Source: Bacteroidales bacterium (GTDB lineage: Bacteria; Bacteroidota; Bacteroidia; Bacteroidales; ML635J-15). From it: a stretch of DNA of 28,114 nucleotides. This document shows positions 1 through 8,680 of the stretch, piece by piece (position 1 is the first letter of the stretch; each line of letters starts with the position of its first letter). Both the position numbers and the translations under genes were made by a program. The notes beneath the pieces are model-generated. The model was given only the letters and a program-made list of their open reading frames with translations. It did no database searches and was not told the origin of the DNA. The stretch covers positions 1-28,114 of the forward strand of contig JALOAQ010000025.1 of NCBI GenBank assembly GCA_023228725.1, in the 5' to 3' direction.

Positions 1-831
1 TCGATTTTAAAAAAAACGATAATATCAATAAAAATATTTTGGCTAAAGCCGATATAGTGTGAGATTTATATGTCCGCCAGATAAATCTGGCGGGAATTGA
101 TATTCGATTTTATAAAAAACGATAATATCAATAAAAATATTTTGGCTAAAGCCGTTGATAGTGTGAGATTTATATATCCGCCAGATAAATCTGGCGAGAA
201 TTGATATTTCGATTTTATAAAAAACGATAATATCAATAAAAATATTTTGGCTAAAGCCGGGGATAGAGTGAGATTTATATGTCCGCCAGATAAATCTGGC
301 GGGAATTGATATTCGATTTTAAAAAAAACGATAATATCAATAAAAATATTTTGGCTAAAGCCGATGGTAGTGTGAGATTTATATGTCCGCCAGATAAATC
401 TGGCGGGAATTGATATTCGATTTTTAAAAAAAAACAAATAATATCAATAAAAATATTTTGGCTAAAGCCGTTGATAGTGTGAGATTTATATGTCCGCCAG
501 ATAAATCTGGCGGGAATTGATATTTCGATTTATTACAAAACGATAATATCAATAAAAATATTTTGGCTAAAGCCGATATAGAGTGAGATTTATATGTCCG
601 CCAGATAAATCTGGCGGGAATTGATATTTCGATTTATTACAAAACGATAATATCAATAAAAATAATTTGGCTAAAGCCGTTGGTAGTGTGAGATTTATAT
701 GTCCGCCAGATAAATCTGGCGGGAATTGATATTCGATTTTAAAAAAAACGATAATATCAATAAAAATAATTTGGCTAAAGCCGGGGATAGTGTGAGATTT
801 ATATATCCGCCAGATAAATCTGGCGGGAATT
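1..831. repeat. Tandem array of about 104-bp palindromic repeats (8 units visible)
   Basis: Eight near-identical units are visible. The landmark GGCTAAAGCC begins at 41, 144, 249, 353, 460, 565, 669 and 773, giving steps of 103-107 bp. Each unit carries three inverted repeats: GGCT-AA-AGCC; a strong 9-bp stem CCGCCAGAT-AA-ATCTGGCGG (74-93 in the first unit); and a long AT-rich one in which ATTGATATT pairs with AATATCAAT across an A/T-rich loop. The six or seven bases just after GGCTAAAGCC differ between units while the flanks are nearly fixed. The first unit is cut by the window edge, so the array probably continues to the left. Open frames read through it on both strands (66-437 minus, 726-929 plus) are repeat translations and I do not call them genes. 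Function unknown. Confidence 0.93.
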
Positions 832-941
832 TGACAAATGATTTTAAAATTATAAATATTTCAATAAAAGACATATTAAATAGCCAAAAATCTTTAAAAA
901 ACTATTGTTCATTTGTTTTTTTTAAATAATTGTAATAATTC

Positions 942-972
942 TTGCATTAAAATTCTTAATTATTTACATTTG
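942..972 (+). promoter_or_regulatory. Bacteroidota-type promoter of the CoA-disulfide reductase gene
   Basis: A TTG at 942-944 is followed after 20 bp by TACATTTG at 965-972. This fits the -33 TTG / -7 TAnnTTTG pattern known for the primary sigma factor of Bacteroidota. The predicted RNA start is about 40 bases before the ATG at 1019. The promoter sits just after the repeat array, so the array lies upstream of it. Confidence 0.65.
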
Positions 973-1018
973 CAAATCGAAAAATAACAAACAAATTATT
1001 TATTTAAATATTTAAAAA

Positions 1019-2713
1019 ATGCAAAACAAACGAATAGTTGTAATTGGCGGTTCTGCAGCAGGACCTAAAGTAGCGTCAAGAGCCAGACGTTTAGACGAAA
1101 ACGCTGAAATTACTATGATTCAAAAAGCTGCTGATTTATCAATGGCTTCTTGCGGTTATCCTTACTATGTAGGTGGATTTTTTGATGATAGAAATCAACT
1201 TTTATGTTCTCCTTCCGGAGTTGTAAGAGATTCTAATTTCTTTTTAAATGCAAAAAATATTATTGCTAAAGTAAGTACAGAAGTTACTAAAATTGATAGA
1301 AAAGCAAAAACTATTGATTATCAAAACTTAATTACCGGCGAAAAATCAAGTATGGAATATGATAAACTTGTAATTGCTACCGGGGCAGTAGCACGCAAGC
1401 CTCCAATTCCAGGCGTTGATTTAGACGGTATTTCTACCTTACTTTCTATGCCTGATGCAGATTATTTACGCAAAGTAAGTGATGAAGGAAAAATTAAAAA
1501 AGCTGTTGTTATTGGCGGCGGTTTAATAGGTATTGAAACTGTAGAAGCGCTTCATCTTGCAGGAATTGAAGTTACTCTAATAGAGCTTTTGCCTCAACTT
1601 TTAACTTTTCTTGATAAACATTTAGCTCGCTTAGTTGAAAAATATGTTCAGACTAAAGCAAATGTGATTTTACAAAATGGTGTTTCTGCTTTTCTTGGAG
1701 AAAATGGAAAATTAACAGCTGTAAAATTAAATGATGGCACCGAATTACCTTGCGATTTAGCAGTTTTAGCTATAGGCGTTACTCCAAATTCTAAACTTGC
1801 AAAAGATGCAGGCCTAGAAGTAAGTCAAACTGGCGGTATTATAGTTGATGAATATATGCAAACTTCTGATGCTGATATCTATGCTTTGGGTGACTGTGTT
1901 GAAGTACCTAATTTAATTACAAATAATAAAGTTCATGCTCCTTTTGGTGATTTAGCAAATTTACAAGGTCGTGTGGTTGGCGAAAATTTAATCAAAGGTA
2001 ATATTGTTAAGTTTAAAGGTACAATACAAACAGGTGTGTGTAAAGTTTTTGAATATAATGCAGGAACAACAGGTTTAAATGAACAAAATGCAAGAAAAAA
2101 TGGATTTGACGATATAGAAACTGTAATTAATGCAAGTTTAGATAAACCTGGATTTATGAATGGTAACTTGTTGATTACTAAGTTGGTGGCAAATAAATCT
2201 GACGGAAAAATTTTAGGAGCTCAAGTAATTGGTCCTGGCGATGTGGCTAAACAATTAGCAATTTGGGCAATGGCAATTCAAGGAAAACTAACAGTTGACG
2301 ATATGGTTAATGCTGATTTACCTTATGCTCCACCATTTTCTTTAGCTATTGACCACAGTATTGCTACTGCTCATATTATGCAAAATAAATTAAGAGGAAT
2401 TTTTACTGGTATTTCTGCTGAACAAGTTAAGGAAAAAGTGAAAAATAAGGAAAATGTAATTTATTTAGATGTTAGAAATCCTGATGAATACGAACAAATG
2501 CGTGTTGGTATTGGTGAAAGATTAATTCCTCTTGGTCAGTTGAGAAAAAGAATTTCTGAATTGCCTAAAGATAAAAATACTGAAATCATAACTTGGTGTA
2601 AAATTTCACTTAGAGGCTACGAAGCTGCTCTTATTTTACAAGCAAATGGATATAATAATGTGAAAGTTATGGAAGGCGGTATTATGGCTTGGCCTTGGAA
2701 TAGAGAAAAATAA
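1019..2713 (+). CDS. CoA-disulfide / NAD(P)H-dependent persulfide reductase with C-terminal rhodanese domain
   Basis: This is a 564-residue flavoprotein of the pyridine nucleotide-disulfide oxidoreductase family. Residues 6-20 form the FAD dinucleotide fold (VVIGGSAAG). SMASCGYPYYVGG holds the single redox Cys45 typical of CoA-disulfide reductases. GGGLIGIE (166-173) is the NAD(P)H site, and DIYALGD (286-292) is the second FAD motif. The dimerisation domain follows, then a rhodanese domain from about residue 470 with Cys527 in the loop CKISLR. Length and order match the CoADR-RHD/Npsr group, which reduces CoA disulfides, CoA persulfides or polysulfide in the cytoplasm. The in vivo substrate cannot be told from sequence. 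It is a single gene with its own promoter, ending in a repeat-filled gap facing a convergent gene. Confidence 0.93.
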   Translation: MQNKRIVVIGGSAAGPKVASRARRLDENAEITMIQKAADLSMASCGYPYYVGGFFDDRNQLLCSPSGVVRDSNFFLNAKNIIAKVSTEVTKIDRKAKTIDYQNLITGEKSSMEYDKLVIATGAVARKPPIPGVDLDGISTLLSMPDADYLRKVSDEGKIKKAVVIGGGLIGIETVEALHLAGIEVTLIELLPQLLTFLDKHLARLVEKYVQTKANVILQNGVSAFLGENGKLTAVKLNDGTELPCDLAVLAIGVTPNSKLAKDAGLEVSQTGGIIVDEYMQTSDADIYALGDCVEVPNLITNNKVHAPFGDLANLQGRVVGENLIKGNIVKFKGTIQTGVCKVFEYNAGTTGLNEQNARKNGFDDIETVINASLDKPGFMNGNLLITKLVANKSDGKILGAQVIGPGDVAKQLAIWAMAIQGKLTVDDMVNADLPYAPPFSLAIDHSIATAHIMQNKLRGIFTGISAEQVKEKVKNKENVIYLDVRNPDEYEQMRVGIGERLIPLGQLRKRISELPKDKNTEIITWCKISLRGYEAALILQANGYNNVKVMEGGIMAWPWNREK

Positions 2714-2719
2714 AATTTA

Positions 2720-2850
2720 TATAGAAGTCGAAAGATAAAAGTTGAAAGTTAAAGTATGAAAGTCTAAAGTCTTATTTTTCTTATGCTTTAGCCCTTTTAA
2801 CTTTCGACTTTATAAACTTTCAACTTTACAGACTTTTGACTTTTATCTGA
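2720..2850. repeat. Inverted GTCGAAAGT-type intergenic repeat (copy A)
   Basis: The gap between two convergent genes is filled by short AGTCGAAAG / AGTTGAAAG words. They run forward in the left half (from about 2725) and in reverse complement in the right half (GACTTTCGACTT-like words, 2790-2845), so the whole can fold into a long imperfect hairpin. The same word family occurs at 23065-23127 and 25259-25440. It may end transcription from both sides, but no clean T-run hairpin is present. Confidence 0.75.
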
Positions 2851-2851
2851 T

Positions 2852-3679
2852 TTAAGCTATCCAAGTAATAATATATTCTAAATCTCCAATATTTGGGTCG
2901 GCTATATGCCATTTGCCTTGAATATTTAATTCTTCGAGTGCAAGTTTAAAGTTTGCTAAAGCTATTCCCATATCAACTTTTTGTAAATCGCTTGTTTTTG
3001 TTTTCCCAACAACTGAATCTCTTTTTAAGTAAAAATGGTATTTGTTTTCAATTTTTAAAACTCGCCATGGTTGTTTGTTTACTGCCGAAGGAGCTTTTCT
3101 AACAGCTTCTAATGCAAGATGGTAGCTTTCATTGGGATTAAAAATTATTGGACTTTCAAAATCATTTTCAAAAAATAATGTATTAAAATCTTTTCTTAAA
3201 CTTCCGTCTGTTAAAACTAAACCTAACCTTTCTCTTAAAGATTTTTTTGAAGCTTTATAGCCTAAAGGTGTAATGCAGGGTATTACTTCGTTTTCTTGAG
3301 TTTTTAATAATTTTTGATAATCTTTTCTATTAAAACTACCTCCAATCCAGCAAGTTCCTAAATTTAATCTTGTTAATTCAATTATTATTCTTTGAAGTGA
3401 ATAAGCATAATCAACTTCTGAAAATTCAAATTTTTCTATGCAACCTCCAATAAAATAAGCCGCATTATCAATAAAGCCGTAAGTTCCTAATCTAACTTTT
3501 TCTTGTTTTCTTGCTTCTGGTTTTTCGATTAAAATAAATCTTGGCTTATTACCAAAAGGACCTATATTTGGTGCTTTTAAAAAACTATTTATTTTTTCAA
3601 TTAGTTTACTGTCTAATTGTTTTTTTGAATAATTTCTTATTGATCTTCTTAAATTTATTGCTTCAATATATCCTAACAT
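2852..3679 (-). CDS. Nitroreductase-fold (TM1586-like) FMN oxidoreductase
   Basis: The 275-residue protein begins IEAINLRRSIRNYSKKQ, the usual N-terminal FMN-binding signature (RRSIR) of nitroreductases. It continues with LGTCWIGGSFNR and a second half carrying APSAVNKQPWRVL, where substrate/FMN contacts lie. The duplicated layout and length resemble the TM1586 'putative nitroreductase' family, a single-chain version of the usual dimer. Probable role: NAD(P)H- and FMN-dependent reduction of an unknown substrate. The chosen start is the ATG at 3679. A GTG one codon upstream (3682) is possible but less likely. It follows the PafA-like gene by 17 bp on the same strand, so the two are probably co-transcribed. 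Confidence 0.8.
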   Translation of the reverse strand: MLGYIEAINLRRSIRNYSKKQLDSKLIEKINSFLKAPNIGPFGNKPRFILIEKPEARKQEKVRLGTYGFIDNAAYFIGGCIEKFEFSEVDYAYSLQRIIIELTRLNLGTCWIGGSFNRKDYQKLLKTQENEVIPCITPLGYKASKKSLRERLGLVLTDGSLRKDFNTLFFENDFESPIIFNPNESYHLALEAVRKAPSAVNKQPWRVLKIENKYHFYLKRDSVVGKTKTSDLQKVDMGIALANFKLALEELNIQGKWHIADPNIGDLEYIITWIA

Positions 3680-3696
3680 CACAATATCGTAAAAAT

Positions 3697-5343
3697 TTAT
3701 TTATTATTAAAAACAGAATTTAAAACTTCTCCAGTAGAAGCAGGTGGGGCAGGTGTATTAAGTATTTTGCTAATAGTAGGAGCTATGCTGGTAATATTTA
3801 CGTAGTTATAAATATTTTGTTTTTTCACTTTCCAACCATACCAAATTAGTGGCACATTTGTATCATATTTATACCCTGAATTATGGTCGCAAACAAAAGG
3901 GATGTCTTCTATCCAACCTGCTTTAAGCGAAATCATTATGTCTCCTGAGCGTTTTTGATTGTATGAATTTTGCATTCTTTTTGGCATTCCTTGTGAAAAA
4001 ATTATATTTTGAAATTGGTTTGAGCTAATTGCATTTGAAATTCCCGAAGAGTTAATTATAAATGCAATAACTTTTTCTTGAAATTCTTTTAATGAAATTT
4101 GTGAATCTTCTATTAATGTTTTGTTTAAATAAATTTGATTATTCTTGTAATCAAGCACCCAATCGCCTTCGCCATACAAAGCTTTTAAATAGGAGCGAAG
4201 TAAACTTAAAATATAATGTTGTTTAAAAATTCCGGCTGGCATTTTATTATCAACCAAATAATCAGGATTTTCAGAAACGCCATGGTTGGAACTTAAATAA
4301 ATTAAAATATTATTTTTACCAACAACTTCCTCAAGCACATCTATTAAATGCCCTAAATCTTTATCTAATCTTAAAAATAAATCTTCAACTTCTATGGATT
4401 GTGGTCCAAATAGTTTGCCAATATTTTCACTTACAGAATAATTTATAAATAAAAAATCTGTGGATTTATTTTTCCCTAAATCTTCGTTGTAAAGAGCTGC
4501 AACAGCTAAATCAGTTAAGTGAGTTTGACCTTCAGGAATCATTTTTAGCAATTCGTAATCTTTTATAGATTTTGTAATTTCTTGATATTTATAAGGAAAA
4601 GTTTTATAAACCATATCCAAGCCATATTCATAAATACTTGAATCGGCTTGTGAAGTATTATAATTTTCAATTTCTAAAAGTGGTATCCATTCTCTTTGCA
4701 AATATTCATCTGGCATTTCTCTCTCATTTTGCTCAATTACCCAGTCTGGCAGTTTATCTATATAATAATTTGAGCTAACCCAATTTCCGGTTTTTTCGTC
4801 TAACCAATATGCGGCATCAGCAGTATAACCTCCAGAAATAACAGCTCCTATTGGGTCTAAAGAAATGCTTATTACTTTGGATTTTCCTTGAGCAAAAAGT
4901 TTGGCTTCATCGCTAAAAGTTGTTGTTAAAATATTTTTTGGAGAATATGAAATATTATTTGAATTTCCACCAATAATTTTATAAGATTTTGTTTCAATAC
5001 AATGTTCTTTATTTCCTGTTAGGGCATTAAACCAATAATTTGAAACAATTCCATGTTCTGCAGGTTCGCAACCTGTAACAATTGTGGCATAACCAGGAGC
5101 TGTTTGAGTTAAGCTATATTCATAATTAGCATTTTGACAATAACTACCATTTATTGCTAATTTTTTAAACCCTTTGTTTCCAAAATTATTCCAAAACTTG
5201 TCTAAATAATCTTGACGCATTTGCTCTACAACAATTCCAACAACAAGCTTTGGCTTATCCGAAGGAATTATACTCTCGATTTGCGAGTTCAAATTTGAAC
5301 AAAAGGCTATCAGGCTTATGACCAATAAAATTGTGTTTTTCAT
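3697..5343 (-). CDS. PafA-like alkaline phosphatase superfamily protein, active site degraded
   Basis: A 548-residue exported protein: residues 1-20 form a signal peptide ending at NSQ. The fold is clearly that of PafA: KLVVGIVVEQMRQDYL at 32-47, TAPGYATIVTG at 81-91, FGPQSIEVED at 312-321, and YDTNVPLIWYG at 493-503. The nucleophile Thr81 is kept, and so are His354 and His487. Against the PafA pattern as I recall it, several metal or phosphate ligands are changed: Asp to Glu40, Asp to Glu306, His to Lys310, Asp to Asn353, and the Lys/Arg pair to Asp163/Ile165. It may be a pseudo-enzyme or may have a new activity in the periplasm. It lies upstream of the nitroreductase-like gene, probably in one transcript. 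The fold assignment is firm; loss of activity is inferred. Confidence 0.85.
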   Translation of the reverse strand: MKNTILLVISLIAFCSNLNSQIESIIPSDKPKLVVGIVVEQMRQDYLDKFWNNFGNKGFKKLAINGSYCQNANYEYSLTQTAPGYATIVTGCEPAEHGIVSNYWFNALTGNKEHCIETKSYKIIGGNSNNISYSPKNILTTTFSDEAKLFAQGKSKVISISLDPIGAVISGGYTADAAYWLDEKTGNWVSSNYYIDKLPDWVIEQNEREMPDEYLQREWIPLLEIENYNTSQADSSIYEYGLDMVYKTFPYKYQEITKSIKDYELLKMIPEGQTHLTDLAVAALYNEDLGKNKSTDFLFINYSVSENIGKLFGPQSIEVEDLFLRLDKDLGHLIDVLEEVVGKNNILIYLSSNHGVSENPDYLVDNKMPAGIFKQHYILSLLRSYLKALYGEGDWVLDYKNNQIYLNKTLIEDSQISLKEFQEKVIAFIINSSGISNAISSNQFQNIIFSQGMPKRMQNSYNQKRSGDIMISLKAGWIEDIPFVCDHNSGYKYDTNVPLIWYGWKVKKQNIYNYVNITSIAPTISKILNTPAPPASTGEVLNSVFNNK

Positions 5344-5361
5344 TTTTTATAAAATAATTGA

Positions 5362-5369
5362 CAAATTTA
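5362..5369 (-). promoter_or_regulatory. Candidate -7 box for the PafA-like gene
   Basis: Read on the minus strand this is TAAATTTG, a match to TAnnTTTG, 18 bases before the start codon. No TTG at a good -33 distance is visible, so this is a weak call. Confidence 0.35.
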
Positions 5370-5432
5370 AATTTGTTTTAGACTTTATTTTTAAATCTCA
5401 AGTTTATTTATGAATATAAAAATGTTAATAGA

Positions 5433-6653
5433 TTATTGTAGCATTAAAATTGCTTTATTTAAACTTGTGATAAAATAGTCAATTTCTTCAAGTGTATTAT
5501 AAAACGCAAATGAAATTCTAACTGTTCCACTAATTCCAAAATGTTGCATAACTGGCTCGGCACAATGAGTTCCGCTTCTTACTGCTATTCCCATTTGGTC
5601 TAAAAGAATTGCAATATCGTTGTGATGAATATTTTTTATAATAAATGAAATTACTCCAGATTTTTCCTTTGCTTCACCTATTATTTTGATGTTTTCTATA
5701 GTTTTTAATTTTTTTGTGCAGTATTCTAATAATTGGTTTTCGTATTTTTCAATATTTTCAAGCCCTATTTCAGAAATATATTCTAAAGCCTTAGCAAAAG
5801 CAATATTATCAATATAATTTGGTGTTCCTGCTTCAAACTTAAAAGGAAGTTCGTTATAAATTGTTTTTTCAAAGCTTACACTTGAAATCATCTCGCCACC
5901 ACCTTGATAAGGATGCATTTTATTTAAAACTTCTTCTTTACCGTATAAAATTCCTACTCCTGTTGGTCCATAAGCTTTATGAGATGAAAAAGCATAAAAG
6001 TCGCAATCTAATTCTTGAACATCAAGCTTTAAATGTTGAATAGCCTGAGCTCCGTCAACTAAAACTTTAACATTATTTTTATGAGCAATTTCTATTATTT
6101 TTTTTATTGGATTTACTGTTCCGAGTGCATTTGATACCTGAGAAACAGAAATTAATTTTGTTTTATTTGTTATCAATTCATTTAGTTCTTCTATTTTAAG
6201 TTCTCCTAATTCGTTAAATTTTAAAATTTTTAGTTTTGCATTTTTTCGTTCACATAGCATTTGCCAAGGCACAATATTAGAATGATGTTCCATTTCTGAT
6301 ATAATAATTTCGTCTCCTTCATTTATAAAAGCCTCGCCAAAAGAAAATGCGACTAAATTTATTGAATCTGTTGTGCCTTTTGTAAAAATTATTTCTTTTT
6401 CAGATTTTGCATTAATAAAATTTTGAATTGTTTTTCTTGAATTTTCGTTAGCTTCTGTAGTGAAATTGCTTAAAAAATGTACCCCACGGTGAATATTTGC
6501 ATTATATTTTGAATAATATTCGCTAATTGTGTCAATTACTTGTTTTGGCTTTTGTGTAGTAGCTCCATTATCAAAATATACAAGATTTTTGTTATAAACT
6601 TTTTCCTTTAAAATTGGAAAATCTGCTCTTATTTTATTTATATCTAGAATCAT
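5433..6653 (-). CDS. sufS: Cysteine desulfurase SufS
   Basis: A 406-residue class V PLP enzyme that takes sulfur from cysteine for Fe-S cluster assembly by the SUF system, leaving alanine. His123 (SEMEHHSN), the PLP lysine Lys226 in SSHKAYGPTGVG, and the persulfide-carrying Cys364 in RSGTHCAEP all fall at the same numbers as in E. coli SufS. RSGTHCAEP marks the SufS rather than the IscS/NifS type. No sufB, sufC, sufD or sufU is in the window, so it sits apart from the rest of the pathway or at the edge of its cluster. It precedes the PafA-like gene by 89 bp on the same strand, but that gene has its own candidate -7 box. Confidence 0.95.
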   Translation of the reverse strand: MILDINKIRADFPILKEKVYNKNLVYFDNGATTQKPKQVIDTISEYYSKYNANIHRGVHFLSNFTTEANENSRKTIQNFINAKSEKEIIFTKGTTDSINLVAFSFGEAFINEGDEIIISEMEHHSNIVPWQMLCERKNAKLKILKFNELGELKIEELNELITNKTKLISVSQVSNALGTVNPIKKIIEIAHKNNVKVLVDGAQAIQHLKLDVQELDCDFYAFSSHKAYGPTGVGILYGKEEVLNKMHPYQGGGEMISSVSFEKTIYNELPFKFEAGTPNYIDNIAFAKALEYISEIGLENIEKYENQLLEYCTKKLKTIENIKIIGEAKEKSGVISFIIKNIHHNDIAILLDQMGIAVRSGTHCAEPVMQHFGISGTVRISFAFYNTLEEIDYFITSLNKAILMLQ

Positions 6654-6664
6654 ATTTTTTTTTG

Positions 6665-6672
6665 CAAAATTA
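6665..6672 (-). promoter_or_regulatory. Candidate -7 box for sufS
   Basis: The minus-strand reading is TAATTTTG, 11 bases before the sufS ATG, which would give a very short leader. There is no clear -33 TTG. Confidence 0.35.
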
Positions 6673-6690
6673 CAAAGTTTAGGAATAAAA

Positions 6691-6723
6691 AAAAAATGCT
6701 CATAAAAATATGAGCATTTTTTT
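6691..6723 (-). terminator. Intrinsic terminator after the T9SS/Omp28 gene
   Basis: An 8-bp perfect stem, TGCTCATA (6697-6704) with TATGAGCA (6709-6716), closes a four-base loop. An A-run lies on one side and a T-run on the other, so it can work in both directions. It lies just past the stop of the leftward gene at 6740 and separates that gene from sufS. Confidence 0.85.
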
Positions 6724-6739
6724 AATATAGATGTTTTTC

Positions 6740-8608
6740 TTATTCAATAATAAGTTTTTGTGTACTTATGCTATTTTCAGTATAAATTTTTACAAAATAA
6801 ACTCCTGAGCTTAAATTATTAATATTAATTTCAGCTTTATTTGAAGATATATTTTCATAATTCACAACTTGTCCTGAGATATTTAAAATTTCAATTGACT
6901 GAATTTGATTTTCAGAATTTATGTTAATAATATCGTTTGCAGGATTAGGATAAATTGTAATATCTTTTACTGTATTATTTTGAATATTTGTTGATAAAGG
7001 TAAATCAATTTTATTTGCTTGCTGTATCTCGCCAGTGCTTCTTCTTTGAATAAAAGCAATAATTTCACAATTATCGATTACATAATTCGAAGGAAGGGAA
7101 ATTTCAAACTCATTATTATAAGTTGTTCCTGAGTCGAAAATAATAGTTCCGTTTGCATTTGGATATACATTTCTAACAGCATTATTTACTTTGGATTGCC
7201 CTTGCCATGAGTAGGAGATGTCTGATTCAGTAAGCACAAGCATCAATCTCATTTCATCGTCAAAATATCCTAAAGTTTCTTCAGCATTAACTATTAGCTT
7301 AGCTTTATATGGTTCATTAGAAATCAGTTCGGTTTCAAGTTCTAAAGTATATACTGCAGGAATATCAATAAATTCATCATAGTAATATTCAAAATATTCT
7401 TTATGAGCTGCTACTGTTTGAGCTGCTCCAGATAGATATTGTGTTCCATTAATTACGCTTGCTGGATAGCTTGTTATTGGTTCAATTATGCTTCCGTAAT
7501 AGTTTTCTCTAATTGCCGTTGCAGGGGTTTCGAAAATATCTTCTGATATGCCACTGCCATGATATTTCATAACAGCAACTTTTTTACCAGAGGCTTCGAT
7601 TTGGGCAATTGCTTGTGCAGGTATAGGACAATAACCACACCAAGTGCCAGTGAACATTTCATAAACAACAAAATTTCTTTCATTTCCTCCCTCAATGTTA
7701 ACCTCAAGGTTTAAAGCTGCTGAGTAACCACTGCTTTCACCATAAAAAGCTAAAAGAGAATAATTATTTGTACCAGGATAAACATTCAAATCAGTTAAAG
7801 TAGTTTCTGTTGTAGTTCCAATAATACTGCCGTTTCTAGCAATACTATAATTTATAGGGTTCCCTTCTGTTGGAGCGTCCCAAGTTAAAACAACATCATT
7901 AGAGTTTTCTAAAGTATAAGAAAAGTTTGTAGGGGGATATGGTGTTTCAACTTCTTCGATTAAGAAGTTGTCCATATAATATTCACAAGTACCTCCTTCG
8001 TCCCAGCCGTAAAAGTCAAAGGCATCAAGTTTATTAACTCCATTGGTTCCAAAAGTTCCTTTACTCCATTGGTAGGCATGAACTAATTCGCCATTTATGT
8101 AAAAATCAACCCAGTCGCTATTCAAATCAATAAAATGTTGAATTTTCATCCATTCACCTGGCGTGTAAGGGTAAGTTACCGCAGCTTCACCGTTGCCGTC
8201 AATACTTATATTTCCATTTTTTAAGAATACTTGCAAACCCCAAATAAGTCCACTACCTGAAGGGTTAAAATTTTGCATAATATTCCAGTAAGCCTGACGA
8301 CCCGAAGGAACATAAAGATAAAATTCTACTCTATAACGTCCTTCAGTAATTCCATCAAAATCAATAACTCCATCATTTCCATTAATAACTTTAATGGATT
8401 TTGTTCCTGAGAATGCTTGTGCATCAGAAACTTTAGGGTCTTCTGAAGATCCAGGAGTTCCACTCCAAGTATTCCACCAGTTGTTTTCTTCGGCTGCTAT
8501 ACCATTACCTACTGTATAGGTTTCAAAATCATCTGAATACAAGACTTGTGCATTCAAATATGTTAGACTTAAAACTAAGCCTGTTAAAATAAGTAGTACT
8601 TTTTTCAT
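6740..8608 (-). CDS. T9SS-exported multidomain protein with Omp28-like thioredoxin-fold domain
   Basis: A 622-residue secreted protein. Residues 1-20 are a signal peptide. About 21-220 look like a jelly-roll, concanavalin-like module (VLYSDDFETYTVG; many Trp/Tyr). About 225-305 are a fibronectin type III domain. About 310-535 match Omp28-related outer membrane proteins, with a thioredoxin-like motif TWCGYCP (Cys324, Cys327). Residues 548-622 are a type A type IX sorting domain (ITIYPNPAND ... SSGVYFVKI). So it should cross the outer membrane through the T9SS and be anchored or released at the surface. The CxxC suggests disulfide chemistry or metal binding, but the target is unknown. It stands alone, bounded by a terminator downstream. 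Confidence 0.88.
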   Translation of the reverse strand: MKKVLLILTGLVLSLTYLNAQVLYSDDFETYTVGNGIAAEENNWWNTWSGTPGSSEDPKVSDAQAFSGTKSIKVINGNDGVIDFDGITEGRYRVEFYLYVPSGRQAYWNIMQNFNPSGSGLIWGLQVFLKNGNISIDGNGEAAVTYPYTPGEWMKIQHFIDLNSDWVDFYINGELVHAYQWSKGTFGTNGVNKLDAFDFYGWDEGGTCEYYMDNFLIEEVETPYPPTNFSYTLENSNDVVLTWDAPTEGNPINYSIARNGSIIGTTTETTLTDLNVYPGTNNYSLLAFYGESSGYSAALNLEVNIEGGNERNFVVYEMFTGTWCGYCPIPAQAIAQIEASGKKVAVMKYHGSGISEDIFETPATAIRENYYGSIIEPITSYPASVINGTQYLSGAAQTVAAHKEYFEYYYDEFIDIPAVYTLELETELISNEPYKAKLIVNAEETLGYFDDEMRLMLVLTESDISYSWQGQSKVNNAVRNVYPNANGTIIFDSGTTYNNEFEISLPSNYVIDNCEIIAFIQRRSTGEIQQANKIDLPLSTNIQNNTVKDITIYPNPANDIININSENQIQSIEILNISGQVVNYENISSNKAEININNLSSGVYFVKIYTENSISTQKLIIE

Positions 8609-8635
8609 ATTAATAATATTTATAGTTTATCATAC

Positions 8636-8643
8636 AAAAATAA
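8636..8643 (-). promoter_or_regulatory. Candidate -7 box for the T9SS/Omp28 gene
   Basis: The minus-strand reading is TATTTTTG, 27 bases before the start codon. The -33 element is not evident. Confidence 0.35.
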
Positions 8644-8680
8644 TACAATTTTTAATATAAATTATTTTTCTTGTTAAATT

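Noticed and set aside
66..437. 123-residue frame on the minus strand (and 726-929 on the plus strand)
   Set aside because: Both translate the 104-bp repeat array; periodic low-complexity peptides with no start signals, and the repeat step is not reliably a multiple of three.
1..831. CRISPR-like array
   Set aside because: Units are about 104 bp with only 6-7 variable bases and no spacer-length inserts; no cas genes nearby.
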